Below are positions 55,401 to 63,077 of a stretch of 64,000 nucleotides of DNA, piece after piece; position 1 is the first letter of the stretch; each line of letters begins with the position of its first letter. The DNA is from Chlorobiaceae bacterium. Lineage in GTDB: Bacteria; Bacteroidota; Chlorobiia; Chlorobiales; Chlorobiaceae. The stretch lies in NCBI GenBank assembly GCA_013334565.1, contig JAAXXI010000004.1, positions 24,796 to 88,795 on the forward strand, given 5' to 3'. The position numbers and the translations under genes are program-made. The notes beneath the pieces were generated by a model. The model had not been told where the DNA came from, searched no databases, and saw nothing but the letters and a program-made list of their open reading frames with translations.

Positions 55401-55777
55401 TGAAATACCCCGAGCACCACCGAGTACGTATTGATCTCACGCAGTGCGACCGGTCTGGCTCCGCCTCCAAGCGACTCTTGGCGCTCCGATTTGTAGAAAC
55501 CGAGCACGTAGGATCGGAGCGTGCGCTCGCGGGTGTCTGCTCCGGCGGCCTTGTTGTAGGCGATGCGCTGACTCGGCACAAGCAGTGTGGTGACAGCATC
55601 AACCAGTGTCGATTTGCCCGAACCGATGTCGCCTGTGAGCAGGCCGTTGCGGCCATCGAGACGAAGCGTCCAGACCCGGCCGTCGAAGGTGCCCCAGTTG
55701 AACACTTCAAGGCGCTGCAGGCGGAATCCGGCGAGGCGGTCGTCTGCGATGAATCCGAATTCGAGGGTTTCAGCCAT
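52409..55777 (-). CDS. jetC: Wadjet protein JetC (SMC/MukB-like ATPase)
   Basis: From ATG at 55777: MAETLEFGFIADDRLAGFRLQRLEVFNWGTFDGRVWTLRLDGRNGLLTGDIGSGKSTLVDAVTTLL (Walker A); long coiled coil; C-terminal SGGKSGGQKEKLAYTVLAASLAYQFG and FRFVVIDEAFGRGSDESAHYGLQLF. Confidence 0.93.
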   Translation of the reverse strand: MAETLEFGFIADDRLAGFRLQRLEVFNWGTFDGRVWTLRLDGRNGLLTGDIGSGKSTLVDAVTTLLVPSQRIAYNKAAGADTRERTLRSYVLGFYKSERQESLGGGARPVALREINTYSVVLGVFHNEGYGKTVTLAQIFSFKDPAGQPARLFAASERDLSIASDFSGFGTEISALRNRLRAGSIEVFDSFPPYGAWFRRRFGIENEQALELFHQTVSLKSVGNLTDFVRSHMLEPFDVEPRITALIRHFEDLNRAHEAVLKAKQQIGMLEPLVEDCDQYLQLSASTEELRGCRDALRPWFASLKLGLLQHRLNSLKEELTRHQSAVEHLEKKRREGQEDERNLRRTIAENGGDRIESIASEIRLKQEELERRKQKSSRYEELLRHLGKAPAATAEEFLSQRTGHEAMRESTEEQGASVQNDLNETGVSLAREQQENLDLMAEIESLKARKNNIDDRQIAMRRDLCRALNLDETEIPFAGELLQVRKEEAVWEGAVERLLRNFALSLLVPDTRYALVAEWVDRTHLRGRIIYFRVRLPARRENLPENPSTLPYKLMIRSDSPYFDWLEREIAHRFDLVCCSSQEEFRREKKAVTMSGQVKMPGERHEKDDRHRLDDRSRYVLGWNNVAKIAVLEENARRKSESLGELKKRMDELHKEQTHLKERLSILSRLDEYSDFLDLDWKPVAVTIARLETEKRELESTSDMLRTLAAQLAETENGLRETERLLDERKDRRSKTEQKISSAKELEEQARQSMTEAMSETIVRFGRLDALQAEMRENRALTVESCDSRERDMRDWLQGKIDAEDKKLSRMKERIIRSMTEYNEKWKLETREVDVSIASAGEYRSMLLQLRADDLPRFEDRFKELLNENTIREVANFQSQLARERETIRERISRINNSLTQIDYNPGRYISLEAQPSPDADIRDFQAELRSCTEGALTGSDNAQYSEAKFIQVRRIIDRFRGRDDLTDLDRRWTAKVTDVRNWFVFAASERWHEDHTEHEHYADSGGKSGGQKEKLAYTVLAASLAYQFGLKQDEVQSKSFRFVVIDEAFGRGSDESAHYGLQLFARLNLQLLIVTPLQKIHIIEPFVSSVGFVHNQDGRASVLRNLSIEEYRTEKRNMMR

Positions 55778-56402
55778 CCAGCTCCTCCGCTGATTTTCCG
55801 GCCAGACGGCGGTAATCGTCGAGGCGGCGGTCGAAATCGGCCAGCCACTGGGCATCGATAAATGCCTTGATGATCCGTCGCACCTCGACCATCTGCTTTT
55901 CGCCGCGAAGGCGGCGGATGAAGCCCAGTTCGGCAATCTTGTTGATGGTGGCATCGACCTGGTCGATGAGCTTCACTTCGTTGCAGCCTGCCGGGAGGAA
56001 GATGCGGATCAGCTCAGCCACTTCGTCACGCGAAAGGATAAGGCGCGTCTCTCCGCCTCCGGCATCGGATTCGGCAAGTTTTTTGCGCAACAGTGCGAGC
56101 ATAAGGCTGACCGGATAGGAGAGTTGTCGCCTTGCTACCAGTCGTGGTATGGTGTCGCCAGCCTCCTCCTCGACAGAGGAACGGGAGCGAAGAAAGGCAT
56201 ACCCTTCGGATTCGTCAAGCATAAGGTCGAGTCCGAGCACGGCGACATAGTCCCGAACGCCGGATTGCAGGTTCAGGAGGGTATTCCAGAGCGCAGGGCT
56301 TTCCTCCTGGTAAATCACCCCTTTCAGTAGAGCTATCACCACCTGTGAAAGCTCACGGGGTGCAGTTTCCGGTCGAGGGGTATGCGTATCAGTCGGGTTC
56401 AT
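55770..56402 (-). CDS. jetB: Wadjet protein JetB (DUF4194)
   Basis: 210 aa; VIALLKGVIYQEESPALWNTLLNLQSGVRDYVAVLGLDLMLDESEGYAFLRSR, KIAELGFIRRL; 8-nt overlap with jetC. Confidence 0.9.
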   Translation of the reverse strand: MNPTDTHTPRPETAPRELSQVVIALLKGVIYQEESPALWNTLLNLQSGVRDYVAVLGLDLMLDESEGYAFLRSRSSVEEEAGDTIPRLVARRQLSYPVSLMLALLRKKLAESDAGGGETRLILSRDEVAELIRIFLPAGCNEVKLIDQVDATINKIAELGFIRRLRGEKQMVEVRRIIKAFIDAQWLADFDRRLDDYRRLAGKSAEELDG

Positions 56403-56520
56403 CGAAGAATATCGAAAAGTGACCGTATCTTGGCAAGTTCAGTATCAATTTATCATTAATGAAACTGTCGTGTATCATGGAATGTTTTTTCAGCCGGGAA
56501 ATCCTGAACTGAACGGAGGA

Positions 56521-56650
56521 CGGGTCTCCTTTTTCTTCCCCTCAGTCCCCATTTCTTTTTTCAGTGCTGAGTGCTAAGTGCTCAGGACTAAGCTTTTTTT
56601 TCTTCCCCATTCCCCATTCCCCACACCCCACTCTCTTACCCATTCCTTAC
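56521..56650. repeat. Short degenerate tandem-repeat tract (GTGCTnAGT and TTCCCCA units) between jetA and jetB
   Basis: cagtgctgagtgctaagtgctcaggactaagc...cttccccattccccattccccacacccc. Confidence 0.7.
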
Positions 56651-58084
56651 AAAAATAATGCGCGGCAGCGTCGCCTGTCGTTTCACGCCGTTTTCTCCTT
56701 CCCATACGATCCGTTCTTCACTCTCTTCATCCACTGCCGTAAACGGCCACTCTCCTGCAATCTGGAGGTAGGTGACGAGTTCGGCCAGGCCGTGGCGCAG
56801 GGGATAGCGGGCAATCACCTCGCCGAGGCTGATCTGGTTCCGCTCCTGCAGCGTCTTGCGAATCTGCCGGGACAGTTCGGCGCGATCGACGATCACCTGG
56901 GCATAGAGCGTTGCGGTGTCGATATCTGCATCTCCCTGGTCAAGCGCGATGCTTTCGATCAACGGCTTGAACGGTGGCCGGAAGAGCGGTCTTTCGAGCG
57001 GCAGTTCGATTTCGGCGTAATTATCCGAAAGCGGCATGAAGCTGCCGCCGGGAATCGATTCTCGCAAGGCGAGGGCTTTGCTTTCGATGTCGTGCAGGAT
57101 ATCCATGATGCGCCTGTTTTCGAGCCACGCCTTGTCGTCAAGGAACCTGCGCAACTGTTCGGACAGACGGGCTACCGTGCGCTGCGTGTGCTCTCCGGCT
57201 TCAAGCCAGTCGTAATGCACCCGCTTCAGACGGGGTTCAGGACCCATTTCGGCAACCGGAGGCAGACTCAGAACATTTTCGAGCAGCATGGTCAGCTCCT
57301 CCTGTCGGGACTGAGACATCAGGAAGTCCCAGAATGCGCGGAAGCTTCTGCCCTGATCGGAATCTGCAATCGTGTCGCGCTTGCCCATGATCTCCTCCAG
57401 GAGAGTTCCTTTGCTCCCTTCCCAGAGAGCGATGTGCTCTCGTACCTGCCGGTCGAGCATGCGGAAGTTGTGCTCCACCTCGCGGAAATCAGCAAGGAGT
57501 TCACGAGCCAGTTGCAGGAACTGCTGGAATCGGTCCTTGAGAGATGTATCGTCGAGCAGGATGATTTCACCTTCATGGATGCGTTCGATTTCAGCGTCGA
57601 TTTCATCGCGCCTCCGCTGCAGTTCGGCAATCCGGATTTCCGGGTCGGCCTGACTTCCTGTATTCATCTGGCGCAGCAGCTCGAAAAGGGTAAGCAGTCT
57701 CGATTCAGTTCCTACGAATGCCCTTTCGGAGAGGCTCTCCAGCCATGCTATCGCTTTTTCGGTGGAAGGGGTGAGATCGTAGTGGGGCTCATCATCGCCG
57801 ACGGGATAGAATTTGCGCAGCCACCCCTTGTCGTTTTCCGCCCAGTCGTTCAGGTAGCTCTGAGCAGAGCCGGGGAACGCGTTTTCACCAAGTTGCCGGC
57901 GCAGGGCGAACAGTTCATCCTCCAGCTTCTCGACAAGGTCAGCCTGCGAGAGGGTACGAATATTGGGAACGATGAACACCCGATGCAGAAACGACGCCAC
58001 CAGGGGAGCATGCTGGGCGCGCAACAGTCGCCATGCCGGGTGGTTCTGGCGGAGCAGGTCGAGGGTGGTGTAATCGAAAGCCAC
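56636..58084 (-). CDS. jetA: Wadjet protein JetA (DUF3375)
   Basis: 482 aa; MAFDYTTLDLLRQNHPAWRLLRAQHAPLVASFLHRVFI...; helical kleisin-like protein; position in the jetABCD order. Confidence 0.92.
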   Translation of the reverse strand: MAFDYTTLDLLRQNHPAWRLLRAQHAPLVASFLHRVFIVPNIRTLSQADLVEKLEDELFALRRQLGENAFPGSAQSYLNDWAENDKGWLRKFYPVGDDEPHYDLTPSTEKAIAWLESLSERAFVGTESRLLTLFELLRQMNTGSQADPEIRIAELQRRRDEIDAEIERIHEGEIILLDDTSLKDRFQQFLQLARELLADFREVEHNFRMLDRQVREHIALWEGSKGTLLEEIMGKRDTIADSDQGRSFRAFWDFLMSQSRQEELTMLLENVLSLPPVAEMGPEPRLKRVHYDWLEAGEHTQRTVARLSEQLRRFLDDKAWLENRRIMDILHDIESKALALRESIPGGSFMPLSDNYAEIELPLERPLFRPPFKPLIESIALDQGDADIDTATLYAQVIVDRAELSRQIRKTLQERNQISLGEVIARYPLRHGLAELVTYLQIAGEWPFTAVDEESEERIVWEGENGVKRQATLPRIIFVRNG

Positions 58085-58092
58085 TGGTGTCG

Positions 58093-61000
58093 TCAGGTAA
58101 AATTCAGGGGTGTTAACCCTTTGAGTTCCGGCAGATCGGTTGCAATCCAGTTGCGCGGGACCCAGTCAGGTTCTCCTGTCGGCATTTCCGCTTTGTCTAT
58201 ATATCGCAATTGATCTGTCAATTTTCCCTGTCCATCCCAGCGATTGTCGACTCGAGACCATGTCAGCCAGGATGATCTTGTGGCTGACATGCATAGTATT
58301 TCAATTCCGGAACGCGCATTCCAGAGGTGTGCAATGCTGTCATCGCCAGCGGTGAGAATGGAGTTTCCGTCCGGTGAGAATGCGCAGGTGAGAATCGGTT
58401 CGAATTGTCCATCGAAACGCTGGATTTCTTTACCTGTTTTAACATCCCATAATTGAGCGATACCGGTATCGCCAGCAGTGAGAATGGAGTTTCCGTCCGG
58501 TGAGAATGTGCAAGTGGAAATCCATTTTGATATGCATTTGAACCGCTGAATTTCTTTACCGGAACGAGCATCCCAGAGAAGTGCAATGCTGTCGTTGCCA
58601 GCGATGAGAATTGAGTTGCCGTCAGGCGAGAAAGCGCAAGCAAGAATCGGTTTGAAATGCCCATTAAACCACTGGATTTCTTTTGCGGACTGAATGTTCC
58701 AGAGTCGAGCTATAGTGCTGTTGCCAGCAGTGAGAATGGATTTACCGTCAGGCGAAAATATACAGGCTCGAATCGGGGCAGAATGCCCTTCGAAGCTACG
58801 AATTTCTTCGCCGGATTGAATGTCCCATAGGCGAGCTATAGTGTCTTCGCCAGCGGTGATGATAGATTTACCGTCAGGCGAAAACGTACAGGCTCGAATC
58901 GGGGCAGAATGCCCTTCGAAGCTACGAATTTCTTTGCCTGATCTGGCGTCCCAGAGTCGAGCGAAGCTGTCATCGCCAGCGGTGATGATAGATTTACCGT
59001 CAGGTGAAAAAGCGCAGGTATAGATTCCGAAAGGATGACCTAAAAAGCTTAAAATTTTTTTTCGAGAAGAAATATCCCAGATATCAGCGCGAACACCATC
59101 GCCAGCAGTGATGATGATGTTGCTGTCAGGAGAGAATGCACAGGCATAAATTCTATCTCCACTGATATTAACATTTGCAATTACAGGGTTTTCAGGAAAA
59201 CGTCCGGCATCTGATGGTAGACCCTTTGCATTTGGCCATGTGGCACCAATGAGGTTTACAGAAGAAAGATTTGTGTTGCTGAAGTCAGCTTCTGCAAGCC
59301 TGGCAAGTCGAAATCTTGACCCGGATAAATCCGTGTTATTTGCATTTAAATTGCGCAGGTCCGAGTCATCGAAAACAGCGTTTCTGCAGTCAGCTTTGCT
59401 GATGTCGATACCGCGAGCCTGTATTCTGAGGGCACTGGTATATCGCAGACTCGATTCCGCGAGGTTTGCACTGTCAAGCAATGCGTCATCCAGTAGGGAA
59501 CCGTCAAAACAGGCTTTATGAAGATCGGCGGCAAAAAGGGAGGAACCTTTCAGGTTGGCATGACTGAAATTGATTTCGTCGGCAAAGAGACCCGACAGGC
59601 GTGTCCCGGCCAGTTGAGCCCCTTTCATGTTTGCGCCTGGCGGGATCAGTTGTTTCTGCGCCATCCGACGTTGATCAGGTGCGAAAATATCGTAATTTTT
59701 ATGTTTTCCCCATTCTGCCTTGACCCTGAATGATGCCGTATGAAGCGCAATCAACAAGGCATTTTCTGAGGATATCTCTTTATAGGAGTTTTCAAGGATC
59801 GTTCGAATAGCAAGAGTCAGCTTGTCAGATGTATCTTTTTCCGATTCGACCAGGTCGAGAAGGAAGTCGGTGGCCTCCTGATTGACCCATCCATACGCGA
59901 GCGCTTCGGAAAAACGGTCATCTTTCAATGCGCGAAGAAGGGCTCGAGCGAAAAAGAATTCAAGAAAACTCTTATGCGAGAACCGGTAATAGCCGTCGGA
60001 GCTTCGGACGAGAAAGGCCGCGGTGCGCATTTCAAGATCGACCCGCTCGCTGTCTATGTTGCGATTGAGCAACTGCTCCTTGCGAAGCAAAGCGGAGAGG
60101 TCGGCATAGTGAATCTGGTTGCGAGGTCGGCTCCAGAGTTCGCATGACATGCGTTCGAGCAATTCGCGCATATGTTCCGGGTTGACCTCGCCCTGGATCA
60201 GTCGTACCGTGTTCAGCCATTTGTTGGTATACGTCAGGTAGAGGGATGCCGTGGTTATCTTTTCGCCCTGTTTCATGAGGTCCGGCAGTGAGGCGACGAT
60301 CATGTCGAGCAGCTGGGGAGTAGATGCGATCTCGCGAAGGCCGTAGGTCTCCTCGATAAACCGGAGTGCCCTGTCGCCCTCGATGGAGCCGAGACGTTTC
60401 TGCAGGTACCTGGAGATCTGTTCTTTTGTGAAGACCGGCAGGGTGTCGATGGTTGCGTCAAATGCGCGGGCGGCCTTTCCGAGCGGCGATTCGGGTTCGA
60501 ACAGTTCGTCATTGCCCTGAACGGCGCGGCGGGCGCTTTTCGTATCCCTGAAAAAGTGGCTTCGTGAGGTGATGAGTATACGGTTGCCGCGAGCTGTAAG
60601 TCCTGCGTTTGACGTCGGGCGGGCAAGTTGGCGGAACTGCTCTTCGACGCTCCGCCCAGGCCGGGCGACGCCCATTTCATCGAAACTGTCGAGCAGGAGC
60701 ACCACACGGCCGGCTTCGAGCAGGTGCAATACGATTTCCGGATTGAGCACGGTGTGGAGTTCGGCTTCAAGGTGTTCCCGTATCAGGCTTTCGAGCGAAA
60801 TGGCGTTCGGGAAATTTCGCAGGTTGATCGTGATTGGTGCCGGGCTTTCGGGATCGGTTTCATATTTGCGGGCCAGTTCGTAAGCGAGACGCTCGATCAT
60901 CGTGCTTTTGCCGGTACCGTAATCGCCAAGCACCAGCCAGAGACGGCTGCCGTTCCCTGCCACCCAGTCGAGAGCGTGGGGCAGCATCGAAGCCAGTTTG

Positions 61001-62388
61001 TCATCCGGTTTGTTTTCAAGTGCAAGAAACTGATCGACATAACTTGCGGCTATAGGGCTTGCCTCATAACGCTGTCGGATTCGGGCGAGGTAGGGCGAGA
61101 AGTCGAAGAGGTTTCGTTCAAGCTCATCGTAGGTGAGTGCCTGGAGTCCCTGTTCCCTTGCGTAGCCGCGAGCATCGGGGCTGAAATCTTTTGCGGCAAC
61201 GATGATACCTTTAGCCTGCATCTGTCTTGCCGACGAACCTTCGAGCCAGGTTTTGAATACCTGAACCGTTTTTTTTGGAATGACGGCCTGATGATCCTTG
61301 CATTCAACGAAATAGACCTCTTCACGGCCAAAATCTGCCCGTTTGCGGGCGACAAGGTCTATGCGGTTGCTGTCGACCGACTGTTCCCGTTCTACGGAGT
61401 AGCCAAGCAGACGCAGCAGGTGCGCCACTTTATCCTCAAAACTCTTCCCCTGTTCGAGCTTGCTTCTGGGTGAACGGGAAATGATATCGGGACGCGCCTC
61501 TTCACTTCGGCGTGCCGATTCGGTTTCGGCGATGACCTGCTGGCGTACAGTTTCGATCTTATGTTCAAGTTCCTTGTATGCAGATGTTACGATATGATCA
61601 GGCATTGTTGCCGCATACAACTCTTCGGTATATTGCAGGCTTTCGTCGAATGGAATCGTTACAACTTCTCTTTGTTCTATACCGAAAGCTTCTTTCCATA
61701 TCTCTTTGCCGACAGCCCTTAATTTGTTTACATCGGTTATTGGCGAAGCAACGAGTATTCGTGTAAGATTTGGCAAGTGACCGCGTAATTTGATTTTGCC
61801 TTCGCTTGCCGGTTCGAGGGCCTTCCATACATGGGCGAGCCCCTTGGTATTCTGGCGTCCGTAGTTTCCCACAAGTACTGTGACGTGGGGCAGCAGAGCG
61901 GCAAGCAGTCCTCCGATATCCGTGATGCCGGTTCGGGAGTCGAGGATCACCGTTTCGAATCCGGCCTCGCCGAATGCTTCGAGCGCAAGATGGAACAAAG
62001 TAAGGCCGCTGTCGAGGTCCCGTGCGAGGAAATCGTCCCATTGAATTTCCTGGTACAGTCCGGCAAAGTCCTTATTTTCGCCATACGCAGGCAGGATGAA
62101 AAGGTTTTCCGAGGTTGGAATCTGGCAGATACGTTTGGTCAGCTTCTTGTAATCAGCACCCTTCGCGCTTTTCTTTGAATCCTGCCATTCGATCAGCCAC
62201 TCGAAAAAACCCTTTTCAATTATCGATGGATAGAGGCCGGGTATGTTATGCATGCCCGGTGCTTCGATATCGAGGTCCCAGAGCAGCGTTTTGCCTCTTC
62301 TGGCACACAGCACACCTACATTGGCGGCGAGCAGGCTCCGCCCGACCCCGCCTTTGTAGCTGTAAAAGGTGATGGTAAAGGGTGTCAT
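58093..62388 (-). CDS. Multidomain STAND-type protein: ParA/MinD-like ATPase + Mrr-like nuclease + NACHT NTPase + pentapeptide repeats + seven WD40 repeats
   Basis: 1431 aa; N-terminus TFYSYKGGVGRSLLAANVG; LLGYSVEREQSVDSNRIDLVARKRADFGREEVYFVECKDHQ (D...ExK); LVLGDYGTGKSTMIERLAYEL and VVLLLDSFDEMG; ANLKGSSLFAADLHKACFDGSLLDDALLDSANL; seven CAFSPDG...AGDDS..LWD blades. Confidence 0.9.
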   Translation of the reverse strand: MTPFTITFYSYKGGVGRSLLAANVGVLCARRGKTLLWDLDIEAPGMHNIPGLYPSIIEKGFFEWLIEWQDSKKSAKGADYKKLTKRICQIPTSENLFILPAYGENKDFAGLYQEIQWDDFLARDLDSGLTLFHLALEAFGEAGFETVILDSRTGITDIGGLLAALLPHVTVLVGNYGRQNTKGLAHVWKALEPASEGKIKLRGHLPNLTRILVASPITDVNKLRAVGKEIWKEAFGIEQREVVTIPFDESLQYTEELYAATMPDHIVTSAYKELEHKIETVRQQVIAETESARRSEEARPDIISRSPRSKLEQGKSFEDKVAHLLRLLGYSVEREQSVDSNRIDLVARKRADFGREEVYFVECKDHQAVIPKKTVQVFKTWLEGSSARQMQAKGIIVAAKDFSPDARGYAREQGLQALTYDELERNLFDFSPYLARIRQRYEASPIAASYVDQFLALENKPDDKLASMLPHALDWVAGNGSRLWLVLGDYGTGKSTMIERLAYELARKYETDPESPAPITINLRNFPNAISLESLIREHLEAELHTVLNPEIVLHLLEAGRVVLLLDSFDEMGVARPGRSVEEQFRQLARPTSNAGLTARGNRILITSRSHFFRDTKSARRAVQGNDELFEPESPLGKAARAFDATIDTLPVFTKEQISRYLQKRLGSIEGDRALRFIEETYGLREIASTPQLLDMIVASLPDLMKQGEKITTASLYLTYTNKWLNTVRLIQGEVNPEHMRELLERMSCELWSRPRNQIHYADLSALLRKEQLLNRNIDSERVDLEMRTAAFLVRSSDGYYRFSHKSFLEFFFARALLRALKDDRFSEALAYGWVNQEATDFLLDLVESEKDTSDKLTLAIRTILENSYKEISSENALLIALHTASFRVKAEWGKHKNYDIFAPDQRRMAQKQLIPPGANMKGAQLAGTRLSGLFADEINFSHANLKGSSLFAADLHKACFDGSLLDDALLDSANLAESSLRYTSALRIQARGIDISKADCRNAVFDDSDLRNLNANNTDLSGSRFRLARLAEADFSNTNLSSVNLIGATWPNAKGLPSDAGRFPENPVIANVNISGDRIYACAFSPDSNIIITAGDGVRADIWDISSRKKILSFLGHPFGIYTCAFSPDGKSIITAGDDSFARLWDARSGKEIRSFEGHSAPIRACTFSPDGKSIITAGEDTIARLWDIQSGEEIRSFEGHSAPIRACIFSPDGKSILTAGNSTIARLWNIQSAKEIQWFNGHFKPILACAFSPDGNSILIAGNDSIALLWDARSGKEIQRFKCISKWISTCTFSPDGNSILTAGDTGIAQLWDVKTGKEIQRFDGQFEPILTCAFSPDGNSILTAGDDSIAHLWNARSGIEILCMSATRSSWLTWSRVDNRWDGQGKLTDQLRYIDKAEMPTGEPDWVPRNWIATDLPELKGLTPLNFT
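58230..59170 (-). repeat. WD40 coding repeat, 126-nt (42-aa) period, seven blades
   Basis: Repeats 2-7 follow IRACTFSPDGKSIITAGEDTIARLWDIQSGEEIRSFEGHSAP; 'atcgccagc' at 58342 and 58468 are 126 nt apart; 48-nt identical blocks at 58761-58808 and 58887-58934. Confidence 0.92.
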
Positions 62389-63002
62389 GATGCTATTTTC
62401 AGGAAACTTGCTGCGCGATGGTTTTCGGTGTCGCGCTTTTGATCGATTTTTTTAGCGTATTGCAACCCGGTTTCAGTCAGTTTCAGGAGATTGTCTCGTC
62501 CGTGCTTTCTTTTGGTAATGAGGCCGTTGGCTTCGAGATTGCCGATGAGTTGCGTTACACGACCGGTGGTTACACCGAGGCGATCCGCAAGATCTGACTG
62601 AGGTCGCTCATGGTTGCCGGTTATGTGCAAGTATACAAGGATTTCTCTGACATGACGGCGTGCGAACTGAGCATCCGGATCTGCATGTACAAGATTGAGC
62701 CGTCTTGCTTCAAGCATATCGTTTGCCTCCTCCCACCGGTATCGATATTCCTCTGGAAGACTTTTTGCCGTGTTGGCTCGATGCAACGTGTAATGGATCA
62801 GGCGTTGTAGTTCCGATATGCCTTCCCGATCGTTCGGATTCGCGATTGCTCTTGCCGACCAGACTGAAATGAGCCGGTTGACGACGTTCAGCTCGGTTTT
62901 GCCCCATTCTTTAAGATTACGGATAGCACTCAGCAATTCGATCGGCGTTGCTTTGTCGACAAGCATGGAAGGATCACTGATATTCAGATTCAGTGTGTTC
63001 AT
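62385..63002 (-). CDS. Winged-helix (MarR-like) DNA-binding protein
   Basis: 205 aa; FARRHVREILVYLHITGNHERPQSDLADRLGVTTGRVTQLIGNLEANGLITKRKHGRDNLLKLTETG; 4-nt overlap with the STAND gene. Confidence 0.85.
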   Translation of the reverse strand: MNTLNLNISDPSMLVDKATPIELLSAIRNLKEWGKTELNVVNRLISVWSARAIANPNDREGISELQRLIHYTLHRANTAKSLPEEYRYRWEEANDMLEARRLNLVHADPDAQFARRHVREILVYLHITGNHERPQSDLADRLGVTTGRVTQLIGNLEANGLITKRKHGRDNLLKLTETGLQYAKKIDQKRDTENHRAASFLKIAS

Positions 63003-63034
63003 TGTACTAAACTATTCTAAGGTATTATCGATAA

Positions 63035-63053
63035 AAATAATTTAACATTATTT
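63035..63053. promoter_or_regulatory. AT-rich palindrome upstream of the winged-helix gene, candidate operator
   Basis: AAATAAT-TTAAC-ATTATTT, perfect 7-bp arms, 33 bp before the ATG; AT-rich so chance is possible. Confidence 0.4.
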
Positions 63054-63077
63054 AATCAATAAAAAATTCATCTCTGC

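Noticed and set aside
54791-55861. 356-aa plus-strand ORF
   Set aside because: Antisense to jetC/jetB; low-complexity Glu/Arg-rich product.
58230-59170. Regularly spaced repeats that could suggest a CRISPR-like array
   Set aside because: The 126-nt period is in frame and translates to WD40 blades; there is no short direct repeat with unique spacers.
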